Part shown: in pieces, positions 50,782 to 59,372 of the stretch | How the letters are laid out: each line of letters begins with the position of its first letter | Position numbering within the stretch: position 1 is the stretch's first letter | Assembly: GCA_002347365.1 (NCBI GenBank) | Contig: DDWT01000014.1 | Location: 10,832-74,831 of the forward strand | Direction: 5' to 3' | Source of the DNA: Actinobacteria bacterium UBA2279 | Lineage (GTDB): Bacteria > Actinomycetota > Coriobacteriia > Anaerosomatales > Anaerosomataceae | DNA: 64,000 bases | The notes under the pieces: generated by a model | Database searches by the model: none | Told to the model about the DNA's origin: nothing | What the model saw: only the letters and a program-made list of their open reading frames with translations | Translations under genes and position numbers: made by a program

Positions 50782-52035
50782 ATGGCTCAGCCCGTCCGCT
50801 TCATCCACGCTGCAGACTTTCATCTCGACGCGCCCTTCAAAGGCGTGGATGCCACTGACGATCGCGTTCGTCGCGCACTTGTCGAGTCGACGTACCGGGC
50901 GCTTGAGGCGGTCATCAGCGAATGCATCGAGCGTCAGGTCGACTTCCTGGTCATCGCGGGTGACGCATACAACAGCCGAGACAAGAGCGTCCGCGCGCAG
51001 TTCGCCTTTCAGCGAGCCATGCAGCGACTGGCCGATGCGGAGATCCCCGTCTACATCGTGTGGGGCAATCACGACCCGGCCGACGGCTGGTCTGCAGGGA
51101 TCACCCTGCCCGAGACCGTCCATGTCTTCTCGGCCAAGAAGGTCGAGCGTGTCGTGTTCGAGCGTGACGGTGCGACCTGCGCGATCTACGGCCGAAGCTA
51201 CCGTAAGGCTGCCGAGATGGAGAACCTCGCCGTCTCCTTCGTCCGCGATCCGGCGGACACGCTTGCGATAGGCGTCCTGCACGCCAACGTGGGCGGCAGG
51301 CGTGAATACGATGACTATGCGCCGTGTTCGGCGGATGATCTCAAGGCCGCGCGCATGGACTACTGGGCGCTCGGGCACATCCACAAGCCCGAGCAGCTGT
51401 TCACGGGGGCGGTCACGGCAGCGTACTCGGGGTGTACGCAGGGCCTCGATCCGACCCAGACCGGTGCCCGGGGCTGCTGGGAGGTGTCGCTCGACGACAG
51501 CGGCGCGCGCGCGACCTTCGTTCCCACGGCTGCGGTGTTGTGGGACGTGCGCACCGTGGACGTGAGTGACGCCGTCGGCATACAGGACGTTCATGCTGCG
51601 CTTGCGGACGCGTGTGATGCTGCCGTCCGCGATGCTGACGGCCGGCCATCGGTGTTGCGAATCGAGGTGGTGGGCCGCGCCGAGGTCCACGCCGAGCTGG
51701 CGCGCCCCGGAGTGCTTCGCGACATCGTCAACGAGGTGCGTACCGAGGGAATGGACGCCGAGCCGTGGGTGTGGGTCGATCGTATCCGCGATCACACTCG
51801 CCCGGCTATCGACCTGGAGACGCTGCGCGGCTCTGAAGAGTTCGCAGGCGACCTGGTGCGCATGGCCGACGGACTCATCGACGATCCTGATGCGGCGGCT
51901 TCGTTCGTTGCCGAGCTCATCGAGCCGTTGCTGGAACGGGCGGGAACAGACCTGCCATCCCCTGATCCGGCTGCCGTGATCGCTGCGGCACGCGACCTGG
52001 CGCTCGATCGCCTCCTTACCGAGGAGGACAGATGA
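50782..52035 (+). CDS. SbcD/YhaO-like metallophosphatase family nuclease
   Basis: A 417-residue calcineurin-like enzyme resembling B. subtilis YhaO and SbcD/Mre11. Metal-site motifs are in order: AADFHLD near residue 11, VIAGDAYN, WGNHD, LHANVGG and ALGHIHKP. A C-terminal region of about 150 residues then probably contacts the partner. ATG at 50782 follows AGGGAGG. Its stop overlaps the large ATPase gene (ATGA). Together they look like a DNA repair or end-processing complex. Confidence 0.88.
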   Translation: MAQPVRFIHAADFHLDAPFKGVDATDDRVRRALVESTYRALEAVISECIERQVDFLVIAGDAYNSRDKSVRAQFAFQRAMQRLADAEIPVYIVWGNHDPADGWSAGITLPETVHVFSAKKVERVVFERDGATCAIYGRSYRKAAEMENLAVSFVRDPADTLAIGVLHANVGGRREYDDYAPCSADDLKAARMDYWALGHIHKPEQLFTGAVTAAYSGCTQGLDPTQTGARGCWEVSLDDSGARATFVPTAAVLWDVRTVDVSDAVGIQDVHAALADACDAAVRDADGRPSVLRIEVVGRAEVHAELARPGVLRDIVNEVRTEGMDAEPWVWVDRIRDHTRPAIDLETLRGSEEFAGDLVRMADGLIDDPDAAASFVAELIEPLLERAGTDLPSPDPAAVIAAARDLALDRLLTEEDR

Positions 52036-54728
52036 GACTGCGCCGTATCGAGGCCGTACGCTTTGGGCGACTCGCTGACGCCTCTCTCGGCGACCTGGGC
52101 GATCACCTCACCGTGGTCGAGGGTCCCAACGAGGCCGGTAAGAGCACGTTCACGGCCCTGGTCCGCCACGTGCTCTATGGATTCCCCACTGCTCGCGAGA
52201 GAGACCGGCAGTACCTGTCTGCGGCCGGCAAGCGCCAGGGGCGTCTCGTGTTCGAAGAGAACGGATCGCGTTGGGTAGTCGAGCGGAGCGAGGGTCCGCA
52301 TGGCGGGCCGGTCGAGGTGCGATCACTCGATGGCGTTGCCCGCGGTGCGCTTCTCGACGAGATCTGTGCAGGTGTAAGCCCGCTCGCGTTCAAAGTCGTG
52401 TTCGGCTTCGGCCTGGACGAGATGGCGCAGATCGAGAACCTCCGCGGTTCGGACGACGACATCATCGCGCGTCTGTATGCGGCGAGTGCGGGGCTGACCG
52501 TGAGCCCCCACGACGTGAGAACGGTACTTGAGAAGGACGCCGAGGAACTGTTCACGCCTCGCGGCAAGACCAAGCGCGCGAACACTCTGTTGGCGCAGAT
52601 GCGTGATACGCGAGTCGAACTGCGGGTACTCGAGGAGGAGGCCGCGTCGTTCGTGGCTGATCGCGCGCATCTGACCGAACTCGACCGCTCCGTGGCCGAT
52701 GCGCGCGCCCTGCGCGACGATCGCCGTGCGGCCCATACCGAGGTCGCGCGCGCAACCGAGCGTCTTGCCGAACGGGTAGCTCGCATCGATGCGCTCGAGC
52801 AGGAGCTCGTGGGGCTGCGTGCCGAACTGAAGACTGTCACCGACTCGGGCGGCAAGGCGAAGCCCGACGAACGCGTGCTTGCGGTCATGGCCGAACTCGA
52901 GGCGTTGGTGGACGAGGCGTCCGCGCATACGCAGGGGCGGAGTGATCTGCGTGACGCCGAGACGGCGCTGGCGCAGGCGCAACGGCGCTTTGATGACGCT
53001 GTGGCCCGAACCGGCCGCGGCGCCGAGGAGCTGTTGACCATCGACGCCGGACCCGAGGCCCAGCGAGTGGTAGACGCAGCACGCGACGAGCTGCAGCGAC
53101 TTGAGCTGGAGGTGGGGTCGCGCTCGCGTGACGTGGAGCGTGCTGAGCTGGCCGCCGCAGAGGCGTCGAAGCTTGCGGATGCCGGCTGCCGCAACGCCGG
53201 TGCTGACGGGATGCCTGACCCGCGCGAGACGCTGGCCGAACGGTTCGCGGCCCTCGAGGCGCTTGAGGGAGGACGTCCGGCGCCGGGCCTTGCCCGCACG
53301 CTGGATGCGCCGGCGCTTGTGCTGCTGCTGTCGGGGGTCGTCGCTATAGCGGCCGGGCTCTCGCTCAGCGAGTATGTCGCCGTCATGATCGGAGTTGTTC
53401 TCGTGCTCGCGGGCGCATTCTTCGTGCTGCGCCGCCGTCGCATGGCGGGGCGCGTGGAAGATGCGCCGGATGCAGCTCTGCAGACGCTGGGCATGACGGT
53501 CGCACCCACCGGTATGGAACTGGCACGCATGCGTCGGCTGCTCGATGCCTGCCGGACCGCGCTCACCTCGGAGGACGACGCGCGGCGCTCCGTTGCCGAG
53601 GCGGTTCGAGAAGTCGAGTTGGCGCAGTCCACGCTGTCCGCGCGACAGACGATCTGGGATCGCTGGCTTGAAGCAAGTGGCCTGCGCCCGGGCATGGCTC
53701 CCTCCGAGGTTTCACAGACGCTCGGACTCGTGCGTGAGGCGGCCGCGTTGCGGACCGCCGTGGACGACGCGCGCGAGTCCGTTGAGCGGTTGCGCACGCG
53801 GCTTGATGGCTACGCGCAGCGACTCACGGGTGTGCTCTCACGATTCACCGAGGTCACACCCGAGCCTGGTGAAGACGACATCCCGCTGTTGGTGAGCAAG
53901 GCGCGACAGGTGTTTTCCGAAACCCGGCAGAGGCTCACCGGTCGAGAGGAGACCGAGCGCCTGAGTGCGGAGCTGCAGACCCGAGTGAGCGTCGCCGAGC
54001 AGAAGGTCGTTCACGCCCGCGAGGAGGCCACGGCGATTCTCGGCAAGTGGGGGATCGCTGACGGCGAGTCTCTTGAGGCGATGGCCGAACGGCAGCGGCT
54101 CGCCTTGGAGGAGGCGGAGCGCGAGCACGATGCTCTTGCCGACGAGCGCTCTCGACTCGACGAGCGATTGGCCAAGCGGACCCGCGAGGCGCGTGGCGGG
54201 GAGCTCCGGCTGGACCTCGCGGGCCTGAGCGAGCGTATGAGAGACACCGCCGAGGAATACGCGGTGCTACGAGCGGCGGCGAGGCTCATCGGAGTCACTC
54301 AGGAACGCTACGAGCGTGAGCGCCAGCCCGAGGTCGTCCGTAGCGCACAGGATGCATTCCGCCTCATCACCAATGACCGGTACGTCGGCCTGACCGTGCC
54401 TATTGCCGGGGGTGCGGTGGAGGTCTTCGACGAACGCGCCGAGGGCAAGACCTCCGATGTGCTGTCGCGGGGTACCGCCGAGCAGATGTATCTCGCGCTG
54501 AGGCTCGGTCTCATCGGTCAGCTCAATGATGTCGGTCGAGGACTTCCGGTACTGATGGACGATGTCTTGGTGAACTTCGATCCGGAGCGTCGCCGCGGTT
54601 CCGCTGAAGCGATCGCCAGGCTTGCGGATGATCGCCAGGTCGTGCTGTTCACCTGCCACCCGGAGACTGCGGAGCTGCTGTCGGCGGTGCGACCTGATAC
54701 GACGCACATAACACTGGACCGCTGCTGA
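52032..54728 (+). CDS. YhaN-like AAA/SMC-type ATPase with coiled coils and membrane segment
   Basis: An 898-residue ATPase. Walker A is GPNEAGKST at 31-39. Two long coiled-coil arms rich in Glu, Arg and Ala flank a hydrophobic pair near residues 426-466 (LVLLLSGVVAIAAGL, YVAVMIGVVLVLAGAFFVL). The signature LSRGTAEQMYLALRLGL and Walker B VLMDDVLVNFD lie near the C-terminus. This matches B. subtilis YhaN rather than SbcC, which has a zinc hook (CxxC) instead of a hydrophobic middle. ATG at 52032 overlaps the nuclease gene. A membrane-tethered DNA repair role is inferred. Confidence 0.88.
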   Translation: MRLRRIEAVRFGRLADASLGDLGDHLTVVEGPNEAGKSTFTALVRHVLYGFPTARERDRQYLSAAGKRQGRLVFEENGSRWVVERSEGPHGGPVEVRSLDGVARGALLDEICAGVSPLAFKVVFGFGLDEMAQIENLRGSDDDIIARLYAASAGLTVSPHDVRTVLEKDAEELFTPRGKTKRANTLLAQMRDTRVELRVLEEEAASFVADRAHLTELDRSVADARALRDDRRAAHTEVARATERLAERVARIDALEQELVGLRAELKTVTDSGGKAKPDERVLAVMAELEALVDEASAHTQGRSDLRDAETALAQAQRRFDDAVARTGRGAEELLTIDAGPEAQRVVDAARDELQRLELEVGSRSRDVERAELAAAEASKLADAGCRNAGADGMPDPRETLAERFAALEALEGGRPAPGLARTLDAPALVLLLSGVVAIAAGLSLSEYVAVMIGVVLVLAGAFFVLRRRRMAGRVEDAPDAALQTLGMTVAPTGMELARMRRLLDACRTALTSEDDARRSVAEAVREVELAQSTLSARQTIWDRWLEASGLRPGMAPSEVSQTLGLVREAAALRTAVDDARESVERLRTRLDGYAQRLTGVLSRFTEVTPEPGEDDIPLLVSKARQVFSETRQRLTGREETERLSAELQTRVSVAEQKVVHAREEATAILGKWGIADGESLEAMAERQRLALEEAEREHDALADERSRLDERLAKRTREARGGELRLDLAGLSERMRDTAEEYAVLRAAARLIGVTQERYERERQPEVVRSAQDAFRLITNDRYVGLTVPIAGGAVEVFDERAEGKTSDVLSRGTAEQMYLALRLGLIGQLNDVGRGLPVLMDDVLVNFDPERRRGSAEAIARLADDRQVVLFTCHPETAELLSAVRPDTTHITLDRC

Positions 54729-54736
54729 GTCGATAG

Positions 54737-54766
54737 GCAGGACCCGGGAAGACTCCCGGGTCCTGC
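54737..54766. terminator. Perfect 13-base-pair hairpin between convergent genes
   Basis: The stem 54737-54749 pairs fully with 54754-54766 around an AGAC loop. It lies 8 bases after the YhaN-like gene and 10 bases after the stop of the CreD-like gene on the other strand. It has no T-run on either side but is GC-rich and suited to ending both transcripts. Confidence 0.65.
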
Positions 54767-54776
54767 GGTTCGAGTC

Positions 54777-55997
54777 CTAGTGCGGTTCGGGCACCGGAGG
54801 CATCAGCCCCACGCGTTCCGGAGTCTTGCGTGTGAACACCGTCTCCCAGTCGACGTTACCTGTCTTGGTCATGAAGTAGCCGAGCGTGAGTACCGATCCG
54901 ATAGTCACCGCGAGCCCGGTGAGCCCCTCGAAGAAGAAGCTGTAGCTGAAGAGCACGAGGAAAATGAACTGGCTCGTCGCGACTTCTCTCAGGGCGGGCC
55001 CCTTGCCGAGCACGACCCGCAGGTAGCTCACACACAGCCCAACGGACGCAAGAGAGGCGATCACGAACGCTATGTTGATGTCCACGCGATCCACGAGGTA
55101 CGCGAAGAGCAAGTGGAATGCGAAGAAGCCTGCGGCGAGAAACGCGTAGTTCACGGGATGCAGCTTGATATGCTGCGTTGCCGTCAGTAACACGAGCGCC
55201 GCGAAGTAGAACAGCAACGACACGGGTGCGAACAGTGAGATGCGCGAGGCGAGGGGTCCGGGGTTCATCGGTCGGGGCATGGTCAGCGCGATCGACCGAC
55301 CGCTGACCAGACTGTCGTAGCGCCATGTCAGCGTCTTGCCCATATCGGCGCCGTTGGTCGAGGTGGGCGAGACTGCATCATCCGGGAAGTCGACGTCAGA
55401 GAAGTCGGTGTTCATCGTCAGGGTGAAGTCTCTGATGACGCCCACACCGTCTGTGACCGGGACGTAGCGCCACTCATCCAGGCCGTTGGTCCGATAGCCG
55501 GTCTCGATGGCCGCAGTAGCACCGGGCGCCAGTGCGAACGAGGCGACGGCGTTTCCCTCGGAGTAGGCGACCGGCACCTCGGCGCCGTCAACCCGTATTG
55601 CGAACCCGTCGTAGATGCCGTCCGGTGTAGGGAAGGGGAACTCCACCCGTGCGTCGACGGTCCCAGTGGACGGATTGCTCACACGGTACTGCGCGGCGAA
55701 GTCCACCGTGTAGGTGGCGTACCACAGCAGACCCTTCTTGCGCTGGTCGAGCAGGAAGGTCGTGTCGATCGTCGTCGCGTCGAGCTCCAGCGCGTGACTG
55801 GCTGCGCCGGCGCCGGGCGCGTAGGTGAACGACGGGACGTACTGTGTCTGTGGTTCACCCCATAGCCCGCCGACACGGTCGTAGAGCGCTGCGCCGGTGT
55901 CCTGCGTCCTGTATTCGACCGAGGCTGCGAGTACCATCCACGCCCCTGCGGCCAGCACGAAGATCAATGCGATCGCGATCAGTCTGGGCACCGTCAT
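54777..55997 (-). CDS. CreD-like inner membrane protein
   Basis: A 406-residue protein with one N-terminal helix (LIAIALIFVLAAGAWMVLA), a large exposed beta-rich domain (about 30-245) and a C-terminal block of about five helices including HPVNYAFLAAGFFAFHLLFAYLVD. The helix block resembles E. coli CreD. In E. coli creD lies with the CreB/CreC two-component genes; here a response regulator and kinase lie just upstream on the same strand, 112 bases away. The ATG follows AGGGAG. It may be a target or accessory of that system. Function is unknown. Confidence 0.72.
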   Translation of the reverse strand: MTVPRLIAIALIFVLAAGAWMVLAASVEYRTQDTGAALYDRVGGLWGEPQTQYVPSFTYAPGAGAASHALELDATTIDTTFLLDQRKKGLLWYATYTVDFAAQYRVSNPSTGTVDARVEFPFPTPDGIYDGFAIRVDGAEVPVAYSEGNAVASFALAPGATAAIETGYRTNGLDEWRYVPVTDGVGVIRDFTLTMNTDFSDVDFPDDAVSPTSTNGADMGKTLTWRYDSLVSGRSIALTMPRPMNPGPLASRISLFAPVSLLFYFAALVLLTATQHIKLHPVNYAFLAAGFFAFHLLFAYLVDRVDINIAFVIASLASVGLCVSYLRVVLGKGPALREVATSQFIFLVLFSYSFFFEGLTGLAVTIGSVLTLGYFMTKTGNVDWETVFTRKTPERVGLMPPVPEPH

Positions 55998-56109
55998 CTG
56001 CGTCTCCCTTTCGCTCCGGACTTCCTGCTATCAGTCTGAAGTGCGGGAGTCGCGGGGGAGTGGCGGTAGGGTGTCGTCGGGGCGACAAACGGGCGGTCGT
56101 GCGGCAATG

Positions 56110-57546
56110 TCAGTCGGCGATGGCGGGGAGTCGGAGGGTGAACGCCGAACCGCCTTCCGGACGGTTGGTTGCGGTGATGCCGCCCGCATGCGCCTGAGCG
56201 ATGGCCTGGACGATCGCGAGACCGAGTCCCGCGCCGCCGGTCGAGCGGTCCCGGCTCGCCTGCGCGCGGTAGAAACGATCGAACAGGTGCGGAAGGGCGT
56301 CCTCAGGGATACCCGGTCCCTGGTCGGCCACGGTCAGAATGGCGCTGTCCTCGTCCGCGGCGAGTACGACGTGGACGATGCCGCCGGATGGCGTCATGCG
56401 AGTCGCGTTGTCGAGCAGGTTCGCGATGACTTGCTGCAAACGGTCCGAGTCCCCCAGCACCGTAGGAGCTTCTCCCTCGATGACGACGCTCACGCCGCGC
56501 TCGTCCGTCAGCGCCCGCAGTCCTTCGGCAGCACGCTCCGCGATCACCCGCAGCCGTACCCGGCGCAGCGGCAATTCGCCGGTGCCCCCTTCGATGCGCT
56601 GGAGTGTGAGAAGGTCATTGGCGAGTCTGGCCAGACGGTCCGATTCCCGCACCATGGTCTCAAGGAAGCGGCGCTCGTCATCGGGGGGCACATCACCGTC
56701 GAGCAGCGTCTCCGCCGCACCACGGATCGCGGTCAACGGTGTGCGCAACTCATGACTGACATCCGAGACGAAGCGGGTCTTGCGCCGCTCCTCCTCTTTC
56801 AGCTCACGCACGACGCTCTCGACCTCGTCGCCCATCGCGTTGAACGCTTCAGCCACTGCCCGTGTCTCACGTGAACCCATCGGTGTCACACGGACGGCAT
56901 GGTCGCCCGCTGCGAATGCCTGGGCTCCCTGGCTGAGCTCCTGAAGCGGCGCGGAGAGCCATCGTGAGAGTATCTCGGTGAGTGCAAGAGTCACGGCAAC
57001 GAACAGCAGCATCACGATCAACAAGCGCATACGGTAGGTCTGCAGGAGAGCGATGATCGAGAACGTCGTCGACGAGGCGTATGACACGCCGACCACCGCA
57101 TTGCCTCTCAGTATCGGTTCGGCGATGTAGAGGCCGACCCGGTTGTCCCCGGTCACCCGGGTCGCAGCCCCGTAATCCCCTTCAAGAGCAGCACCGACCT
57201 CAGCAAGTTTCTCGTAGCCGATACCCAGTCCGTCGTCTCCGGCGGAATCGACGAGAGCGATACCCTCAGCGTCGAGTATGCGGACGCGTGAGAAGATGTC
57301 GGGCCCCGCGTCTTGGAGTGCTGCAGACAACTCGGCTGTCTCTGCCGATGAGAGTCTGCCGTCGGACATGTAGGCTTCCGAGACGACTTCTGCCACCAAC
57401 AGCGCTTCGGTGTGGAGGCGTTCCTCGAGCTTGCGCAGGGCGAAGCCCTCGAGTTCCTTCAGGAAGTAGACGGACAAACCGGCCGCCGCCGTGAGGGCAA
57501 CGGCAAGGAATGCCGCGAGAAGTCGTGTGCGGATCGATGAGCGCAT
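56110..57546 (-). CDS. Membrane sensor histidine kinase (PhoR/CreC-like)
   Basis: A 478-residue sensor kinase. A first helix (about 8-26), an extracytoplasmic sensor region of about 140 residues and a second helix (about 170-192) are followed by HAMP (SRWLSAPLQELSQGAQAFAAGDH), HisKA with VSDVSHELRTPLTAIRG (phospho-His265) and HATPase_c (NLLDNATRMTP, VADQGPGIPEDALPHLFDRFYR, GAGLGLAIV). It starts 3 bases after the response regulator stop. The signal is unknown. Confidence 0.92.
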   Translation of the reverse strand: MRSSIRTRLLAAFLAVALTAAAGLSVYFLKELEGFALRKLEERLHTEALLVAEVVSEAYMSDGRLSSAETAELSAALQDAGPDIFSRVRILDAEGIALVDSAGDDGLGIGYEKLAEVGAALEGDYGAATRVTGDNRVGLYIAEPILRGNAVVGVSYASSTTFSIIALLQTYRMRLLIVMLLFVAVTLALTEILSRWLSAPLQELSQGAQAFAAGDHAVRVTPMGSRETRAVAEAFNAMGDEVESVVRELKEEERRKTRFVSDVSHELRTPLTAIRGAAETLLDGDVPPDDERRFLETMVRESDRLARLANDLLTLQRIEGGTGELPLRRVRLRVIAERAAEGLRALTDERGVSVVIEGEAPTVLGDSDRLQQVIANLLDNATRMTPSGGIVHVVLAADEDSAILTVADQGPGIPEDALPHLFDRFYRAQASRDRSTGGAGLGLAIVQAIAQAHAGGITATNRPEGGSAFTLRLPAIAD

Positions 57547-57549
57547 TCG

Positions 57550-58254
57550 CTACTCGGCGATGCGATAGCCGTAGCCGCGTACGGTCTCGACGACAGCAGG
57601 GTCGACGCCGGCCTTCTCGAGCTTGTCGCGGAGTCGCTTCACGTGCGTATCAACCGTCTTGGTCTCCACGACATACTGCCAGCCCCACGCCTGGCGCAGC
57701 AGCTGCTCACGAGAGAGCACCTTGCCCGCGTGATGCATCAGACACGCAAGCAATTCGAACTCACGCGGTGTCAGGTCGATCTCGTTCTCGCCGAAGTGCG
57801 CTTCATGGGACGCCTCATCCAGTACGATCCCCGCTGCGGAGACGGGCTGGTCCTCTGCAGACGCGCCCTGGCTGGTACGTCCGGACGACCTCCGCAAAAG
57901 CGCCTTGACCCTGGCGAGCAGTTCTCTCACGCCGAACGGCTTGGAAAGGTAGTCATCGCCCCCGATCTCGAGGCCGACCACCTTGTCGAGTTCGGTGTCG
58001 CGTGCCGAGAGGAACAGCACGGGGACGTCGCCGTTCGCACGCAGTTTGCGACACACCTCGTACCCGTCCGTGCCCGGCAGCATGATGTCGAGTACGACCA
58101 GATCGAACGGTTCGGCCTCGGCAAGCTCGAGCGCTTCGTCGCCGTCGTTTGCGACAGTAACCTCGTAGCCTTCTTTGCGAAGGTTGTAGGATACGAACTG
58201 CAGGATCGATTGCTCGTCGTCCACGACGAGGATCTTGGCTGGTGTCGCCGTCAT
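57550..58254 (-). CDS. OmpR/PhoB-family response regulator
   Basis: A 234-residue regulator: receiver with VVDDEQ (11-15), phosphorylation site Asp56 in VVLDIMLPGTDG and Lys in YLSKPFG; C-terminal winged helix with IDLTPREFELLACLMHHAGKVLSREQLL and VDTHVKRLRDKLE. The ATG at 58254 follows GGGAGG. It is cotranscribed with the kinase and perhaps the CreD-like gene. It is divergent from coaX, with which it appears to share a symmetric -10. Confidence 0.93.
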   Translation of the reverse strand: MTATPAKILVVDDEQSILQFVSYNLRKEGYEVTVANDGDEALELAEAEPFDLVVLDIMLPGTDGYEVCRKLRANGDVPVLFLSARDTELDKVVGLEIGGDDYLSKPFGVRELLARVKALLRRSSGRTSQGASAEDQPVSAAGIVLDEASHEAHFGENEIDLTPREFELLACLMHHAGKVLSREQLLRQAWGWQYVVETKTVDTHVKRLRDKLEKAGVDPAVVETVRGYGYRIAE

Positions 58255-58291
58255 CGGACCTCCCGTTGGTCGCTTGTGGGCGTCTTGGGCG

Positions 58292-58301
58292 ATGATAGCA
58301 T
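58292..58301. promoter_or_regulatory. Near-palindromic bidirectional extended -10 between the response regulator and coaX
   Basis: ATGATAGCAT reads TGATAGCAT on the plus strand (towards coaX, start 58369) and TGCTATCAT on the minus strand (towards the response regulator, start 58254). Both are extended -10 elements. A TTGTGG at 58274-58279 is a possible -35 for the plus strand (16-base spacing). Confidence 0.45.
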
Positions 58302-58368
58302 CGGTATGGTCCCGCTAGCTGCCGCGTTGCTCCTCCGTAACGCAGCCGAACGACAGAGGGGAAGACTC

Positions 58369-59133
58369 ATGATCCTCGCGGTTGACATAGGCAACACGCA
58401 GACGGTGCTCGGATTGTTCGAGAACGGTCGGCTTGGCGGGCACTGGCGCATCTCGACTGAGGCTACGCTCACCGCGGACGAACTGAGGGTCCGTCTCGGC
58501 GGCCTTCTTGCCCTGGACGGCATACGCTGGGAGTCTGTCGATCGTGTCGTAGTCTCATCGGTGGTTCCCACACTCACCATCGCGTACGAAGAGATGGCTC
58601 AGCGCGCAACGGGCCGAGCGCCGATGACGGTCGGACCAGGCGTGAAGACGGGCATGCCTATCCACTACGACAACCCGCACGAGGTCGGCGCCGATCGCAT
58701 CGTGAACGGCGTTGCGGCGTTCACTGCGCTTGGGGGACCGATAGTCGTTGTGGACTTCGGTACAGCAACCACCCTCGATGTCATCGATGCCGAGGGTGCC
58801 TATCTCGGCGGCGCGATCGCGCCAGGAGTCGAGACAAGCGCCGAGGCTTTGTTCAGCCGGGCAGCCAGACTTGCGAAAGTGGATCTCGAGCCGCCCGCAA
58901 AGGTGATCGGCACCAACACACGTGCTTCGGTCCAGGCCGGTCTACTGCTGGGAGAGGCGGCCATGGTCGACGGCCTGGTGCGCCGCATCTGGGGAGAACT
59001 CGGCGGGGAGTGCCAGGTCATAGCGACCGGTGGTCTTGCGGAGCGTATGGCACCGCTGTGCGAGACGATCGGGCACGTCGATGCGGACCTTACACTCAAA
59101 GGACTCATCATCATCTACGAGCGCAACGTCTAA
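58369..59133 (+). CDS. coaX: Type III pantothenate kinase
   Basis: First step of CoA synthesis from pantothenate. The 254-residue ASKHA-fold protein has MILAVDIGNTQTVLGLF (phosphate loop 1), HYDNPHEVGADRIVNGVAA, VVDFGTATTLDVID and LGGAIAPGVETSAEALF. ATG at 58369 follows GAGGGGAAG; the in-frame ORF continues upstream to 57643 only because it passes antisense to the response regulator. With panB and panC in the window it links pantothenate synthesis to CoA. Confidence 0.95.
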   Translation: MILAVDIGNTQTVLGLFENGRLGGHWRISTEATLTADELRVRLGGLLALDGIRWESVDRVVVSSVVPTLTIAYEEMAQRATGRAPMTVGPGVKTGMPIHYDNPHEVGADRIVNGVAAFTALGGPIVVVDFGTATTLDVIDAEGAYLGGAIAPGVETSAEALFSRAARLAKVDLEPPAKVIGTNTRASVQAGLLLGEAAMVDGLVRRIWGELGGECQVIATGGLAERMAPLCETIGHVDADLTLKGLIIIYERNV

Positions 59134-59214
59134 GCGCGGTTCCTGGTATAGGGTTTGCTCCCATGCAGCCGTGAAGTCAACGGTTCGAGAGTGCGCTTGG
59201 GAATGGATTCACGT

Positions 59215-59243
59215 TTGTCCAGGCGAGTCTCGGATGGTACTAT
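59215..59243 (+). promoter_or_regulatory. Candidate promoter of the ccm operon
   Basis: TTGTCC (59215-59220), a 17-base spacer, and TACTAT (59238-59243) preceded by TGG (extended -10 pattern). It lies about 130 bases upstream of ccmE in the 239-base gap after coaX. The long leader has no other clear element; short ORFs within it lack binding sites. Confidence 0.4.
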
Positions 59244-59372
59244 CCACGGTGTTCAGGCAAGTGGGCATGCGAGCGGTGGCGGATCTTCTCCGGATGCCAC
59301 CTTGCCCGATTACGCCACAGCACCTAGCGAATCGCGACAGGCAGACCTGAGTCTGCGGCAAGGAGTGGTTGA

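Noticed and set aside
52175..53797. 540-residue minus-strand ORF, Ser/Arg rich
   Set aside because: Lies opposite the YhaN-like ATPase; composition (Ser/Arg/Ala) is that of a reverse-strand shadow.
59134..59372. Small protein gene in the coaX-ccmE gap
   Set aside because: Overlapping short ORFs in two frames, none with a ribosome binding site or coding-like composition.
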